NCBI GenBank assembly: GCA_013368315.1
Contig: JAACJM010000204.1
Location: 62,001-126,000, forward strand
Direction of reading: 5' to 3'
DNA from: Tetrapyrgos nigripes
Lineage: Eukaryota; Basidiomycota; Agaricomycetes; Agaricales; Campanellaceae
Length of the DNA stretch: 64,000 nt
The stretch's first letter is position 1. Each line of letters begins with the position of its first letter. The notes below the pieces were generated by a model. The model was given only the letters and a program-made list of their open reading frames with translations, did no database searches and was not told where the DNA came from. Below are positions 49,801 through 59,626 of this stretch, piece after piece. The position numbers and the translations under genes are program-made.

Positions 49801-50693
49801 TTCGTAAGAGCTGCACCCGGTGTTCCAACGTGACGTCGCATCTGCAAAAGAGGACGGCAACGTTATGGATCCCATTGGTGTGTAAGACTGTGAAGTCGTG
49901 GTCTGCTGGGCGTTCCAGCAGGCAGATTTCCCCAGGAAGGTGACCGAGCTGGACAGTCAATCCAAGACTGCGGAGAGAGACTGTGTCGAAAAACTTGTCA
50001 TTCCACTTCTAATAACACATTATCAGCATAGAAAAGACCATAGATTGAGCCGGACTCGCACCTCAATCCAATGCAATGGTAGATTGCTATGAGCCTTCAC
50101 TACGCAAAGCTGGCACATCATTCCTGCCCCAACACATTCTTGATCGCTACAGCGGTAGCGCACCTCCTCAGAACCTCTACATCCACTACATCTCTGACCC
50201 ATCCCTCGTCTTCCCTCAACCCACAGCATTTCCTCCAGGAACTCCTCACGGTACTGAATCCAAGCACGATTAGGGTTATCCTATCCGAAAAGCAGATGTT
50301 GAGAAGGCATTAGAGTCACAATGCATGGCCACTTACCGAGTCCTCGTTTCGTGCTCACCGTACTCTTATGTTCCCAGAGTCTGGATTCTGAGTATCACTC
50401 AGTCTCTGCAGACTTATATCATTCTCTACTACTCCGGAATCCCAGACAGCAGACCAGGAATCATTGTCAGCGTATGCGTTGTGTTCAGCCGATTCGTTGA
50501 GATTGTCCTCGCTGTAGTAGTCACTGCCGTCCTCCAACTCGGAAGAGTACGCATGGTAATCATCCTGGGAGAGCTGCTGGCTCTGCATGTTCAAACGTAG
50601 ATCGTCTTGTGAGACTTCAAGGGTAGTAGACGTTCCAACTATATTTTCGTACCAGTCGTCTTCTTCATCTCGCTTGCGTTTACGGGGAGGCAT
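46822..50693 (-). pseudogene. KDZ transposase with CxC2 domain, one in-frame stop
   Basis: A spliced gene starting at 50693 (MPPRKRKRDEEDDWYE) with at least nine introns of about 50-60 nt. The N-terminal part holds a CxC2 cysteine cluster (CSGC, YRCSDQEC, CQLC, KAHSNLPLHWIE; 50250-50062), followed by the conserved QLGHLPGE and LLRNLWYPAT blocks and LKMLKRAGRGH and CPACP. The catalytic core shows FLAVDANFRL (near 49310), VVISYDISCQW-like (near 48830) and GEVVEEGWA (near 48640), the three acidic positions of the family. The C-terminal tail ends at 46822 with a long helical region. The one lesion I find is a TGA at 49565-49563, where relatives have Arg before the QWRHLK motif. Otherwise the gene looks complete. 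Confidence 0.88.
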
Positions 50694-50958
50694 GTGGGAG
50701 GGAATGTGGGAATGAGTGAGAGGTGCCAAGACTCAGCACCCGGAGGATTGTCCCAGCCGTATTGAATTACATTTGGCGAAACAACGGCCGTCACAACATC
50801 TAAGAGACTCAGATGAGTGAAGAGACGAAAGTCTCAGTTGACATGACGTTATCAGTACACGTGTCGGATCCAACGGCCTAGGCCTGGACCAATCCAAAAA
50901 AAGCCACACGGAATTTCGAATTAGAGACAAGGACAACTAGTACTAGTACGCAAGACTA

Positions 50959-51828
50959 TTAAGCTCCACCATCTGACTCGGACTCGTCCGAGGTATCGGA
51001 GATGTACACTACGCCGCCAGACCCATGTTGTTCCTGTGAAGACCCAGGTACATTGGAAGCCACAACACCATTGGCTACTGTATAGTCACTGTTGAATTTC
51101 TCAGTACGTTGAACCCGGTATCAAATACAAGTTTGACTTACTTGGAAACATAGGACTGCATGTTAGGGAGCTCGTCCTCAGCACGAATGGCAAACGGTAA
51201 ATCATCTGGTGGAACCACAATTTTGAGATCACAGTCAAAGCGTGGATCATCAAACTGAAACAGTGGGTTGCTGACGGCGCTGCATACTTCAATAGTTGGG
51301 GCAAGAGTCGTTCCGAAGTACCGCCTATCATACTCCAACATCGCGTCCGAAAATTTCTTGAATTTCTTGAAGCTGGCGCCAGACACATGAAGGACATACA
51401 CATGAAGGACAAAGGCCTGTGCGATGTCCCTGTAAAAATAGTCAGGAACTGATCCATTTTGGGAAGTTAGAAACTCACCATGAGGGAAACATTCCAATTC
51501 GAGAACCTCGAAATACAGCATACGTTGCATCCCAAGGATCCAGAGGCCAAGTAGCATGGAGGGCTGCGGGACTGGGACGTTCATTGTATGCGAAAAGAAC
51601 GAGAGTACGGATCGGGAGCAGGTTTCGAATTTCGAGTGTCGCTGGGGAAGATTGGACAGGGAGAAGCAGACGAGAGAGACCTGCAGAGGGTGACGAGTTG
51701 GCCTGAGGTCGTTCGGTGGTCTGAAGGGCCCTCATTACCGCATTAGCCAGCTGGAGGTCATCATTGGTAGTCGTATCCACGTCCGTAGGGGTAAGATCAG
51801 GGCGTTGAGAACCTTGAACCACCTCCAT
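50959..51828 (-). CDS. KDZ-element passenger protein of unknown function (LLPVQSS/YNERPSP type)
   Basis: Three exons: start at 51828 (MEVVQGSQRPDLTPTDVD), exon end at about 51485, and second and third exons to the TAA at 50959-50961. The first exon contains LSRLLLPVQSS, IRNLLPIRTLVLFAYNERP and LHATWPLDPWD. The second has DIAQAFVLHVYVLHVSG and an Asp/Pro-rich part. The tail is Ser/Asp-rich (ISDTSDESESDGG). It lies directly upstream of, and on the same strand as, the transposase. I do not recognise a domain. An intron acceptor just before the ATG means it may be joined to the small gene at 51896. Confidence 0.6.
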
Positions 51829-51895
51829 GTTTCTAGAACAAGTATTCAGCTGCTGTGGCATTCGAATAGATGATACTAATATTTACTTACATTCC

Positions 51896-52203
51896 TTAAT
51901 TACTCTCGGAAGGACCTGTGGTGTCGATCTGAGAAAAGGGAGGAGGAGGAGTCTGCGTACGGGAGGGAGGAAGTTGTACGACTGGAGGGCCATCGACAAT
52001 GGCTGGATCGGGATGTGAGGCACAGTCAGCACAAAGGTCTACAACACCCCCTGAAACCCCAGGGCGCGCCATGGTCACAACGGCAACTAGAAAACGTTGT
52101 CAACGTTGGTCAAAAAATAAGAAGATAACTTACCCTCTCCAGGTTGAAGGGTAATGTAGCGAACACCAGAGACCATCTCGACAGGGCACTGGAGCAAGGT
52201 CAT
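51896..52203 (-). CDS. Small KDZ-element passenger protein
   Basis: Two exons: from 52203 (MTLLQCPVEMVSGVRYITLQPG), with an intron of about 50 nt, then VAVVTMARPGVSGGVVDLCADC...PPPPFSQIDTTGPSESN and a TAA at 51898. Pro-rich C-terminus, no known domain. It could be the first part of the following gene (50959-51828) if an alternative splice avoids the TAA, but the phases I can see do not allow that. Confidence 0.45.
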
Positions 52204-52347
52204 GGTGGTCTGAAGAAAAGAACTGTACTCATTTCTCCGTTTTATATATATGTATTTCAGATCTGATCGCCATCAGACCTATTCTATAGAAAAAGGTAAA
52301 TCTACATCTTAACCATCAATAAAATCTTTCATCGCAGGCATCTGGAA

Positions 52348-53084
52348 TCACAACCGCTTAAGGCGGTACATGAGCCACAGCTTGCCTTCCATCTGGGCAA
52401 GTTCCATGTCCTCCAAGCATCGGATAACATTTTCAACCCTCCGGTCGATCGCCTCTGCCTCGAAATATGTATGGGTGCATCCAAATTCTTGAAGGACAGC
52501 GTTCAAAAAAGGCTTGGAAGCCTTCTGGAGACTGTCAAATATTTCGGCAGCTTCACGCACGGGAGAAGGGTTTTCCTTTGGGTCTTGAAGCCAGTGTTCG
52601 TAAGCAGTGTAAACATTGGCTAGGTAGGTGGATGGTGAATAGTTGGTGGCTCGGTTTAGTGAGACCAGTATACTATGCATGCCTTTAATAGGACATCTGC
52701 AGAATAATACATATGAGTGCTTTGAAAAGAACAGGCAGATGAATGGCAAACTTTTCAGTCCAACGAGACAGCTTACTCCTTATCTCGTCTTCCTTCCAGA
52801 AGTTTTCCCTCTTCTTCTTGCGTTGCTTAGCTCTGCGGATTGTTTAAGTATAAAAGTGAAGGACCTCTGCTCTAATACTTACTCCTCTTCGGCCTGAAGC
52901 TGGGTTTGGGCCTGATAAGTTTGACGTTTCTTGTAATTGATGTCATCTTTGTTTCTGTGAACGAATGGTCACATAGCAAGTACTAGAGAAAGGTAAACAC
53001 TCACTTTTGATAGTACTGAAGACTCTTGGCTCGATTGGCGAGCAGTCGTTCCTGTTTGGTCTTATGGATTTTAGGTCGAGTCAT
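52348..53084 (-). CDS. KDZ-element passenger protein with basic N-terminus
   Basis: Starts at 53084 (MTRPKIHKTKQERLLANRAKS), very basic, with introns at about 53007 and 52883 (donors GTGAGT and GTAAGT). Further exons contain KKRQTYQAQTQLQAEEE, AKQRKKREENFWKEDE and, after a poorly defined junction near 52700, GMHSILVSLNRATNYSPSTYLANVYTAYEHWL to the stop at 52348. It is probably nuclear, given the Lys/Arg content. No recognised domain. The exon join near 52700 is uncertain. Confidence 0.5.
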
Positions 53085-53208
53085 TGCAGAAGAGGAAGGA
53101 GTAGTACATAAGTCACGTCGGTCATTGAACAAGTGAAGGTGGAATATGGCTTTTCACTTGACTTTTATAAATTCCTCAGTTTTTTCTGTAGCAACTCAGT
53201 TTTTCTTT

Positions 53209-53520
53209 TCTATATTTAAAGCATCTTAGAAAGTATGTCTGCCAAGTTTCAGAGCAAACGTGGCTTTTGTAGTGTCTGAGGAAGGGAATTCGACGTTGCG
53301 AGCCATCTGTGAATATTCGGCTAAGTCGAAAGTAGCCTCTTAGGCGCCGACTCATTTCTTTTCTATACTTAGAGCATCTTAGAAAGTATCTCTGCCAAGT
53401 TTCAGAGCAAACGTGGCTTTTGTAGTGTCTGAGGAAGGGAATTCGACTTTGCGAGCCATCTGTGAATAATCGGCTAAGTCTAAAGTAGCCTCGTATCTCT
53501 TAGGCGCCGACTCATTCGTA
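53209..53520. repeat. Direct repeat, two units of about 155 bp
   Basis: CTTTTCTATA(T/C)TTA(A/G)AGCATCTTAG to GGCGCCGACTCATT occurs twice in tandem with a few differences. Non-coding, between two divergently derived passenger genes. Confidence 0.7.
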
Positions 53521-53592
53521 CTTGACTTGGCTTGTCATACGAAATGAAAATAATGTATTGTAGGTATCGAATTCAGCACTATGATTAGATAC

Positions 53593-53989
53593 TTATGTCG
53601 GGCATGGAGGTTATGTAGAGTGGAATAGTACATGTATCCATCCTTGACTGCCATTTCCCTAGCCGTCATTTCGCACTCACTCAGCTCGTTCTCCTCGTGG
53701 CATTGATATCTGGGTCCGAGAACCATTGTCGTAATACAGCATGAGGGCCCCTGAGGAATACTGCATGAATGAGAAGCTAAAAAGAAAACAGTGTAAGTAT
53801 TGCTGAGTGAAAGTTTTGAGCGGGGTCTTGTGGCGACTCGAAATTCCCATCAGTGGCTGAGTTTAGTCAGTGGAAAGTATGTACTTACTTTTCAGCCTGT
53901 TCCACAACATCGACAGACAAATCTGGGTCATCCATTGGGAGTCTAACTAAAACAGGAAAGATACGGCCGTTTTTGTCGACGAGAGGCAT
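53593..53989 (-). CDS. Small KDZ-element passenger protein (EENELSECE type)
   Basis: Exon 1 is 53989-53889 (MPLVDKNGRIFPVLVRLPMD..., ending in the codon interrupted by GTAAGT). The acceptor TTTTTAG leads into exon 2 from 53776, which reads in frame to IPQGPSCCITTMVLGP, CHEENELSECEMTAREMA and YYSTLHNLHARH, with a donor near 53593. A further exon may exist. I do not recognise the family. The pairing of a conserved exon 2 with a tandemly repeated exon 1 makes this gene notable. The 3' end is uncertain. Confidence 0.5.
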
Positions 53990-54531
53990 ATTGCAGCTCG
54001 AAATTTACATCAGTGGCTGAGTTTAGTCGGTGGAAAGTATGTACTTACTTTTCAGCCTGTTCCACGACATCGACGGACGAATCTGAGTCGTCCATTGGGA
54101 ATCTAACTAAAAGAAGGAACGTACGGCCGTTTTTGTCGACGAGAGGCATATTGCAGCTCGAAATTTCCATCAGTGGCTGAGGTTAGTCAGTGGAAAGTAT
54201 GTACTTACTTTTCAGCCCGTTCCACGACATCGACGGACGAATCTGGGTCGTCCATTGGGAATCTAACTAAAAGAGGGAACGTATGGCCGTTTTTGTCGAC
54301 GAGAGGGCATATTGCAGCTCGAAATTTCCATCAGTGGCTGAGGTTAGTCAGTGGAAAGTATGTACTTACTTTTCAGCCCATTCCACGACATCGACGGACG
54401 AATCTGGGTCGTCCATTGGGAATCTAACTAAAAGAGGGAACGTATGGCCGTTTTTGTCGACGAGAGGGCATATTGCAGCTCGAAATTTCCATCAGTGGCT
54501 GAGGTTAGTCAGTGGAAAGTATGTACTTACT
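53830..54531 (-). repeat. Tandem array of a 160/161-bp exon-plus-intron unit
   Basis: Four full units and one partial. Splice donors (minus strand) fall at 53888, 54048, 54208, 54369 and 54530. Each full unit contains an ATG (53989, 54149, 54310, 54471), an exon of about 101 bp and the start of the intron. Units 3 and 4 carry one extra G after the ATG (ATGCCCTCTC), which shifts their frame. The sequence changes are otherwise few, so the amplification is recent. Confidence 0.85.
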
Positions 54532-54539
54532 TTCCATCC

Positions 54540-55556
54540 CTGATCAGCTCTCGGAAATCAAGGATTATACACGCAGTTCAGCCGGCTTCCGGGGATCCAG
54601 ATTGCCCTGGTATCCACTGGAGTCTTGCATAAGATTTACCTACATGAGGGGAACAGAAGCTAGAGGAATAGAAAAAGACTGTCAGGGATCGTAGTGGTTA
54701 CGATAAGAGTAACGGCCCGTACTCAAAGGTTACAATAGACTTGCCAAGCCTCAGATGAAGTTCGATGAACCTGCCGAGCCTTGGGTATCTGAAGAACGGG
54801 GCTGCTTGCGTTTTTGCCTGTGTTGTGTTTTTTTTTGATGTGACTGTAGACATTACATTGGGTTTGCAGAAGTTATTGGGAGTACAATAGAAAGGAGGAT
54901 ATTCTGAGCAGGACATAGGAGAGGAGAAGGTGGCCTAGAGGATGATGGAGAACTGAGGAGCGAGATAGTAATGGAGCCATGTGGAGAGTAAGAGTCCGGG
55001 TGCTGGTCAATGACGCGATGTGCTGTGCCTTGGAGACTGAAATAATCGGGCGCCGCAATAAAGGGCTGATAACAGTGTCCGTAAACGGTTGTCTGATAGG
55101 TGAGTCAGGTTGCTGAAGTGAAAGGTAGTTGGGAAAACTCACAAGTCTTGCGGACATGAAGGTAGCTAAAGTTGAGAGGACTAGAACTTGAGAGGACAAG
55201 AGGTTAGTACAGTACAGCAAGCATTCTCTTGGTAGAGGACACGAAGGAGGATAGATTGCAGCAATGGAAACAGTGCTCAAACGTAATTCCTGGGAAGGGG
55301 GCTAACTGTCCAAACTACTGGATGAAGAACGGAAAGATAGTAAGAATACAAGAAAATACTCACTCTGCGATTACTGGAATGGAGACAAACCCAAAAGAAG
55401 AGGGAAGAGAGGATGTAAAGGAAAGAAATGAAACAAACGAACCATGCACGTGTGCTGATATTCCACGTGATGTGACGCCATGCGTCATATATAGTGCTCG
55501 CGACAAATTGCCTGTCACATCATCTCTTTTTTTTTTGCTTGTTGCTTGATCTGGTC
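54540..55556. other. Intergenic space between divergent passenger genes
   Basis: I see no supported gene. Several open frames lie on both strands but lack consistent splice sites or composition. It probably contains the promoter of the gene at 55557: a T run ends about 20 bp before that ATG. Confidence 0.4.
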
Positions 55557-58302
55557 ATGGTTCGGCAGGCTGGAGACGCGAAAAGGCAACCAGGTCCAGT
55601 TGCTTGGTGGAAGAAAGACCCTGGTGTCGAAAAGCTCCTGACCGACCACTACTCGGAATTTGAGCAATGCTTCCGTTCGCATTCAGTAACTGCATTCTAC
55701 ACGTCGTTAACAATCAAATACTTCATTCAGTACGAGAATGACACAGGTAAGTATTCTCACTTAAATGATTCACTATTGAGTGCTGATCCAGTACTCAGCC
55801 ACTGCAGACGACGCTGACGATGTTCAGGTGCAGCCACAAGATCTTCCAAAAGATCCATCCTCTCCTACTATTCAAACCTCGTCAGCTTCGAATGGCTCCA
55901 CTCCTGCTACCTCTGACTCATCGACACTGGCTGGGGCTGCCGGTAGTACTTCAGAGTCTCCATCTCATGTTCCATCAGCTTCGACTTCAAACGGCTCATT
56001 GCTTCCATCGGATTCTGCCAACCCCACATCGTCGACTCCTGGTGCAACCGGTGATAACTCTAGTGTTCCAGGGACAGGTGATCTCTCTCAGCCTCGGGGT
56101 CAACCACAGTCCGGTTCGGCACTAATTCCCCAGGGTCAGGACGACACGGCCAAGGAAGATGGCGTTGACGATGGTGATGAAGGCCTCAATGCTAGTAGCT
56201 TGCGCAAGGCAATGGCACAGCTTGGATGGAACCGTCTACCGTTGGAGGAGTTGCTCCTGAAAAAACAGGCTTTCAAGGAGAAGCGTCTGGTGAGTACATA
56301 TATCTTTGTTCCCATCAGCTACATTATTGATGATACCTTTTTAAGAAAATTAGCAGCTATTACCGGAAAACACACCGATCCCTCAACACCTCCAAGGATG
56401 CCCTCGACATCGTTATCAAAGCACATCGAGCAAAGGTTCCCAAACCCCAGCGACGCACAGATGTACAGGTATACCAGGCAATGTTTTACCAGGCACGCGT
56501 GAAAGCTGAGGCCGATCAGGATTGGGAGACGGCTCAGATGGAGTATGAGGCGTGGAAGGATTCTGCGGATACATCCGAGGAGCGAAAAAAGCCTGTACGC
56601 GTTGCCATCATTTATGCTGCGGCTAAGCGCTTGTTAGAGGGTGAGAGTGAGGTGGTGAAGGAGGAGATGCGTACTATTGCGGAGACAGAGTATCTCGAGA
56701 AGAAGAGGAAGTGGGAGGAGGCTAAGAGCCTACCTGTGGGTGAACAGACTGCAGAAAATCATGCTCAGTTCGTTGATTTTCATATACATCTATAATTCCA
56801 TGATATTCAGCTGCTTTAACTAGAGCTATCAAGAAATGGGGACCAGCTGTTTCGAAGGTCACTGGAGCATTATCCAAAGATTTGAACATGTCAGCATCTA
56901 CAGTCTTCTTTGGTGACGATCCAGTCAACCCAGGGAAAATCAGGCTATACTGGTATGTATGACGAAATACCTATTATGATACTACGCTGATGTCGTTCAA
57001 CTCTGTCTAGGGTCCATCATGGGAAGACCAACAGTGGACTGAAGTGGCCCGAGTTTGATCCGGTGGGATACACCGCCACAGAGGCCTTTTTGACTCGTTT
57101 TGGAAAAGCAATCCTCAGTATGTCTCTTGGTCAAGTCTCATTGATTTGTGGTAATAACTTGTCATTTTTATTATAAAGCGGGACAGGCTGCTAGCGGGGA
57201 GAATTCTGCTACGAGTCATACAAGCGTCGAATCAAGCACCCAACATCCGGCCCAGGACACCCCAACTTCCTCCTCCTCTCCAATCCCTTCAGTCCAGACA
57301 CAATCCTCGACTGCAGATCAAACAGCTACACAGAATAAAACCAAAAAAGTCGGATCAAAAGGTTCCAGTGATAAATCTCGACTGAAGCCTAAGCCCAGAC
57401 CGGTTACCGGGACGAATTCCGAAAGCTCTACCCCTGCTACTATTCCTTCGCACTCTTCTTTGCCTACGGATTCCACTGCGGGTCGTGATATCAGAGAAGA
57501 AACATCTATAGATGTCGACGTCGATTCCCCAGCGCCGTGGAGTGACAAGAACTTGTCTCAAGCGAATCCACCGGCTGCCATTGCTACCGCCTCCGGGGAT
57601 AACGAGATCAAAGCTGCAGGATCGTGGCAACATCCAAAGGAAAAGAAATTCTGGCCCGAAATGCGACGGAATATTAAGGAGTGGGGTGAGGAGTTCGTGT
57701 CAAAAGAGTCGGAGGACTGGCTGGATGACCTGGAGACGATGGTTGACACGTTTATTGAGTATGAGGAGGCGTTTAAATTCACCAAAGAAAATGGTGTTCT
57801 GTCCAGCACAAAGGAGATTGCATTAATGAAGAAGTGGGAGGAATTCGGGCGACCCGCATGGATGGACATGGTGATTAACGAGGCACAGATTGACGAGTTC
57901 CTAGAGTCAGTGAAGAGTTGGTGGTTTGATCTGTTGCCAGATCGTGAGAATGATGACGATAACTGGGGCCCTCTGGATTGTGTTTCAGGCAAGAACGGAA
58001 TGTGGCGTTTTGTATGCTGTATGGTGTGGAGTATCGTTCTGCTTGTGGGGCAGCAGAAGATCGAGGAGCAATCTGATGCACAGAGGGTGCAGATTGGGGA
58101 GTGGATGGTGCTGGCTCGAGAAGTTGAAGAAACATTGGGGAAGGTCATTGAATTTGGTATCTGGCCGCCGTCGTCTAAGCAGGCAGCTAAACGGAAGGCG
58201 GAACAAGGCGAGAGGTCGGAGAACCTGAAACGTGCCAAGAAACAGAACGGTGCTCACTCAAAAGTCTCTGGCACCAAGGGTCAAGGGAAACGACGAAGTT
58301 AG
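55557..58302 (+). CDS. Large KDZ-element passenger protein, nuclear-type, 812 aa
   Basis: Six exons (55557-55746, 55808-56289, 56346-56739, 56811-56952, 57011-57117, 57179-58302) join to 812 codons without a stop. The N-terminal MVRQAGDAKRQPGPVAWWKKDPG and a Ser/Thr-rich linker are followed by a charged helical part (KPQRRTDVQVYQAMFY, KKPVRVAIIYAAAKRLLE). Next come GALSKDLNMSASTVFFGDDP and VHHGKTNSGLKWPEFDP, a second Ser-rich linker, and a C-terminal Trp-rich region (WLDDLETMVDTFIEYEEAF, WWFDLLPD) ending in a Lys/Arg tail typical of nuclear proteins. It is the only gene on the plus strand of the element and is transcribed away from the transposase group. I do not recognise a catalytic domain. 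Confidence 0.75.
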
Positions 58303-58655
58303 ATATGGAGTATACATACACTCGAGTTTAATTTGAATATAGACACTACTGTTGGACTTCAACAGTAGAACGGAAGTGTTTTCTTTTTATATTATGTGAA
58401 CTGTGGACTTAGGCCGCCATGATCTAAGCAGGCGGCTGAACGGAAGGTGAAACGAGAGGTCGGAGAACATGTAACGTGCCATCAGATAGACGGTGCTGAC
58501 TCTAGCACCAAAGGTGGAAGGAAACCTGTACGGCGAAGTTAGATACTATACCGTGACATACACTCAAGTTTAATAAGTTGAATATGAACACTACCGTTGG
58601 ACTTCAACGGTCGAACGGAAGTCGTTCTCTTTTTATTATATTATGTATTTAGTAA
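58165..58655 (+). repeat. Tandem duplication of the 3' end of the 812-aa passenger gene
   Basis: The last coding part and 3' UTR of the gene (58165-58400) recur in diverged form at 58410-58655, including TCTAAGCAGGC, GAGAGGTCGGAGAAC, CGACGAAGTTAGATA-like and the TTGGACTTCAACGGT stem. The second copy has indels and is not coding. It suggests that the gene once ended further downstream. Confidence 0.7.
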
Positions 58656-58750
58656 CAAGGCGATGTGTTTATATGGGTAATACAATGTCTACAGCTTGGC
58701 AACTGTATCATGAGGGCAGTGGGCAGCTACATGGGTGGTCCAGTCGGTCT

Positions 58751-59242
58751 CTACGATTTCACCGTGTGCAACAGTGTCTTTAGGGATGGAAGGGTGGATG
58801 TATTGACAAAGAGGGGAATGAGAATGAGGGTACAACAACGGAAGACGAAGGAACCTAAAGCATAAAACAGTGAGTTAGGAATGAAGGTTGACAATGAAAC
58901 AACTACGTATGAGTGCAACTCGAGCACGCGTATCAAGTCATACAGGTTGATGGCTTTTTCTAGTTCAGTGGAGTTGCCTGAAGTGTCGCCAGTTGTAGCA
59001 GTAGTCGTCTGAATAGGTCCGTTGATTTCAGAAAATGCTGACGGTAGAGACGATGAGAAAGAGTTGAAAACATTACTGCGATATCGATGAGAAGGCTCAC
59101 CAATGACATGCGTGCATTCCTGCGTGTTGTCTAGCTTGACACTGGTTCCGGTGGACGCATGCTGAGCGCCAGTCATAATGACTCTGTTGGGTGACGTGGA
59201 GATTAGCGTTCGGGGCGTGAAGGACTTTGTACAGGTAGTCAT
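58751..59242 (-). CDS. Possible small KDZ-element passenger protein
   Basis: An open frame from 59242 (MTTCTKSFTPRTLISTSPNRV) with VIMTGAQHASTGTSVKLDN, CTHVIGEPSHRYRSNVFN and a Thr-rich part. A possible intron lies at about 58910-58861 (GTAGTT to CTTTAG); removing it changes the C-terminus to a Ser/Pro-rich tail. No known domain. Confidence 0.4.
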   Translation of the reverse strand: MTTCTKSFTPRTLISTSPNRVIMTGAQHASTGTSVKLDNTQECTHVIGEPSHRYRSNVFNSFSSSLPSAFSEINGPIQTTTATTGDTSGNSTELEKAINLYDLIRVLELHSYVVVSLSTFIPNSLFYALGSFVFRCCTLILIPLFVNTSTLPSLKTLLHTVKS

Positions 59243-59544
59243 AGTTAACTCAGTGGTGAAACAAGTCGTCGTCTAACCCCAAGTCGATGGTAACCCTAAA
59301 GACGGAGTGAGATAAGAGAGTTGATAAGAAACGAGACGCATTGATAAGCGTGGAAAAGGATTAGGAATTAAGAAAAGGATTAAAGGCAATAAAGGCCACC
59401 AAGTGTGACAGTGACGCGCATAAATCTGGGATCTGGTGGATTATATAAGGCAAAATGGCCCAGCCCGAAGGGCAGCAAACCAAAAAGCGATGGACCCACC
59501 AGAGACCCCACGCCATATCTAGATATCTCCCCTAAAGACTCCAC
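59243..59544. other. Right subterminal arm of the KDZ element
   Basis: Non-coding. No gene or repeat beyond the start of the terminal region. Confidence 0.4.
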
Positions 59545-59626
59545 CCATGGGGTGACCCCATGTATATATAATTATGGGTGCTGGGGTCACCCCAGGTATA
59601 TCTAGTTTTTGGTACAGCATTGCCTC
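59545..59626 (-). repeat. Right terminal inverted repeat of the KDZ element
   Basis: Partner of 46160-46230. Contains two palindromes, ATGGGGTGACCCCAT (59547-59561) and CTGGGGTCACCCCAG (59581-59595), matching the one in the left end. Confidence 0.75.

Larger units (their letters stand above)
46160..59626. mobile_element. KDZ-superfamily DNA transposon with passenger genes
   Basis: A 13,467-bp insertion in the ankyrin region of copy D. GCTGCTTCA flanks it on both sides (46151-46159 and 59627-59635), and removing it with one flank restores the repeat consensus in frame. The termini form a degenerate inverted repeat of about 65 bp, sharing GTACC, AGATAT, TGGGGTNACCCCA and CATAATTA in order. Inside are a CxC2-KDZ transposase and genes at 50959, 51896, 52348, 53593, 55557 and 58751. 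KDZ elements are known in Agaricomycetes, with about 8-bp target duplications. The single TGA in the transposase suggests that the copy itself is now immobile. Confidence 0.9.

Noticed and set aside
46160..59626. TET/JBP oxygenase gene expected as a KDZ companion
   Set aside because: I looked for the family's iron-binding His/Asp pattern in the passenger frames and found none I could support.
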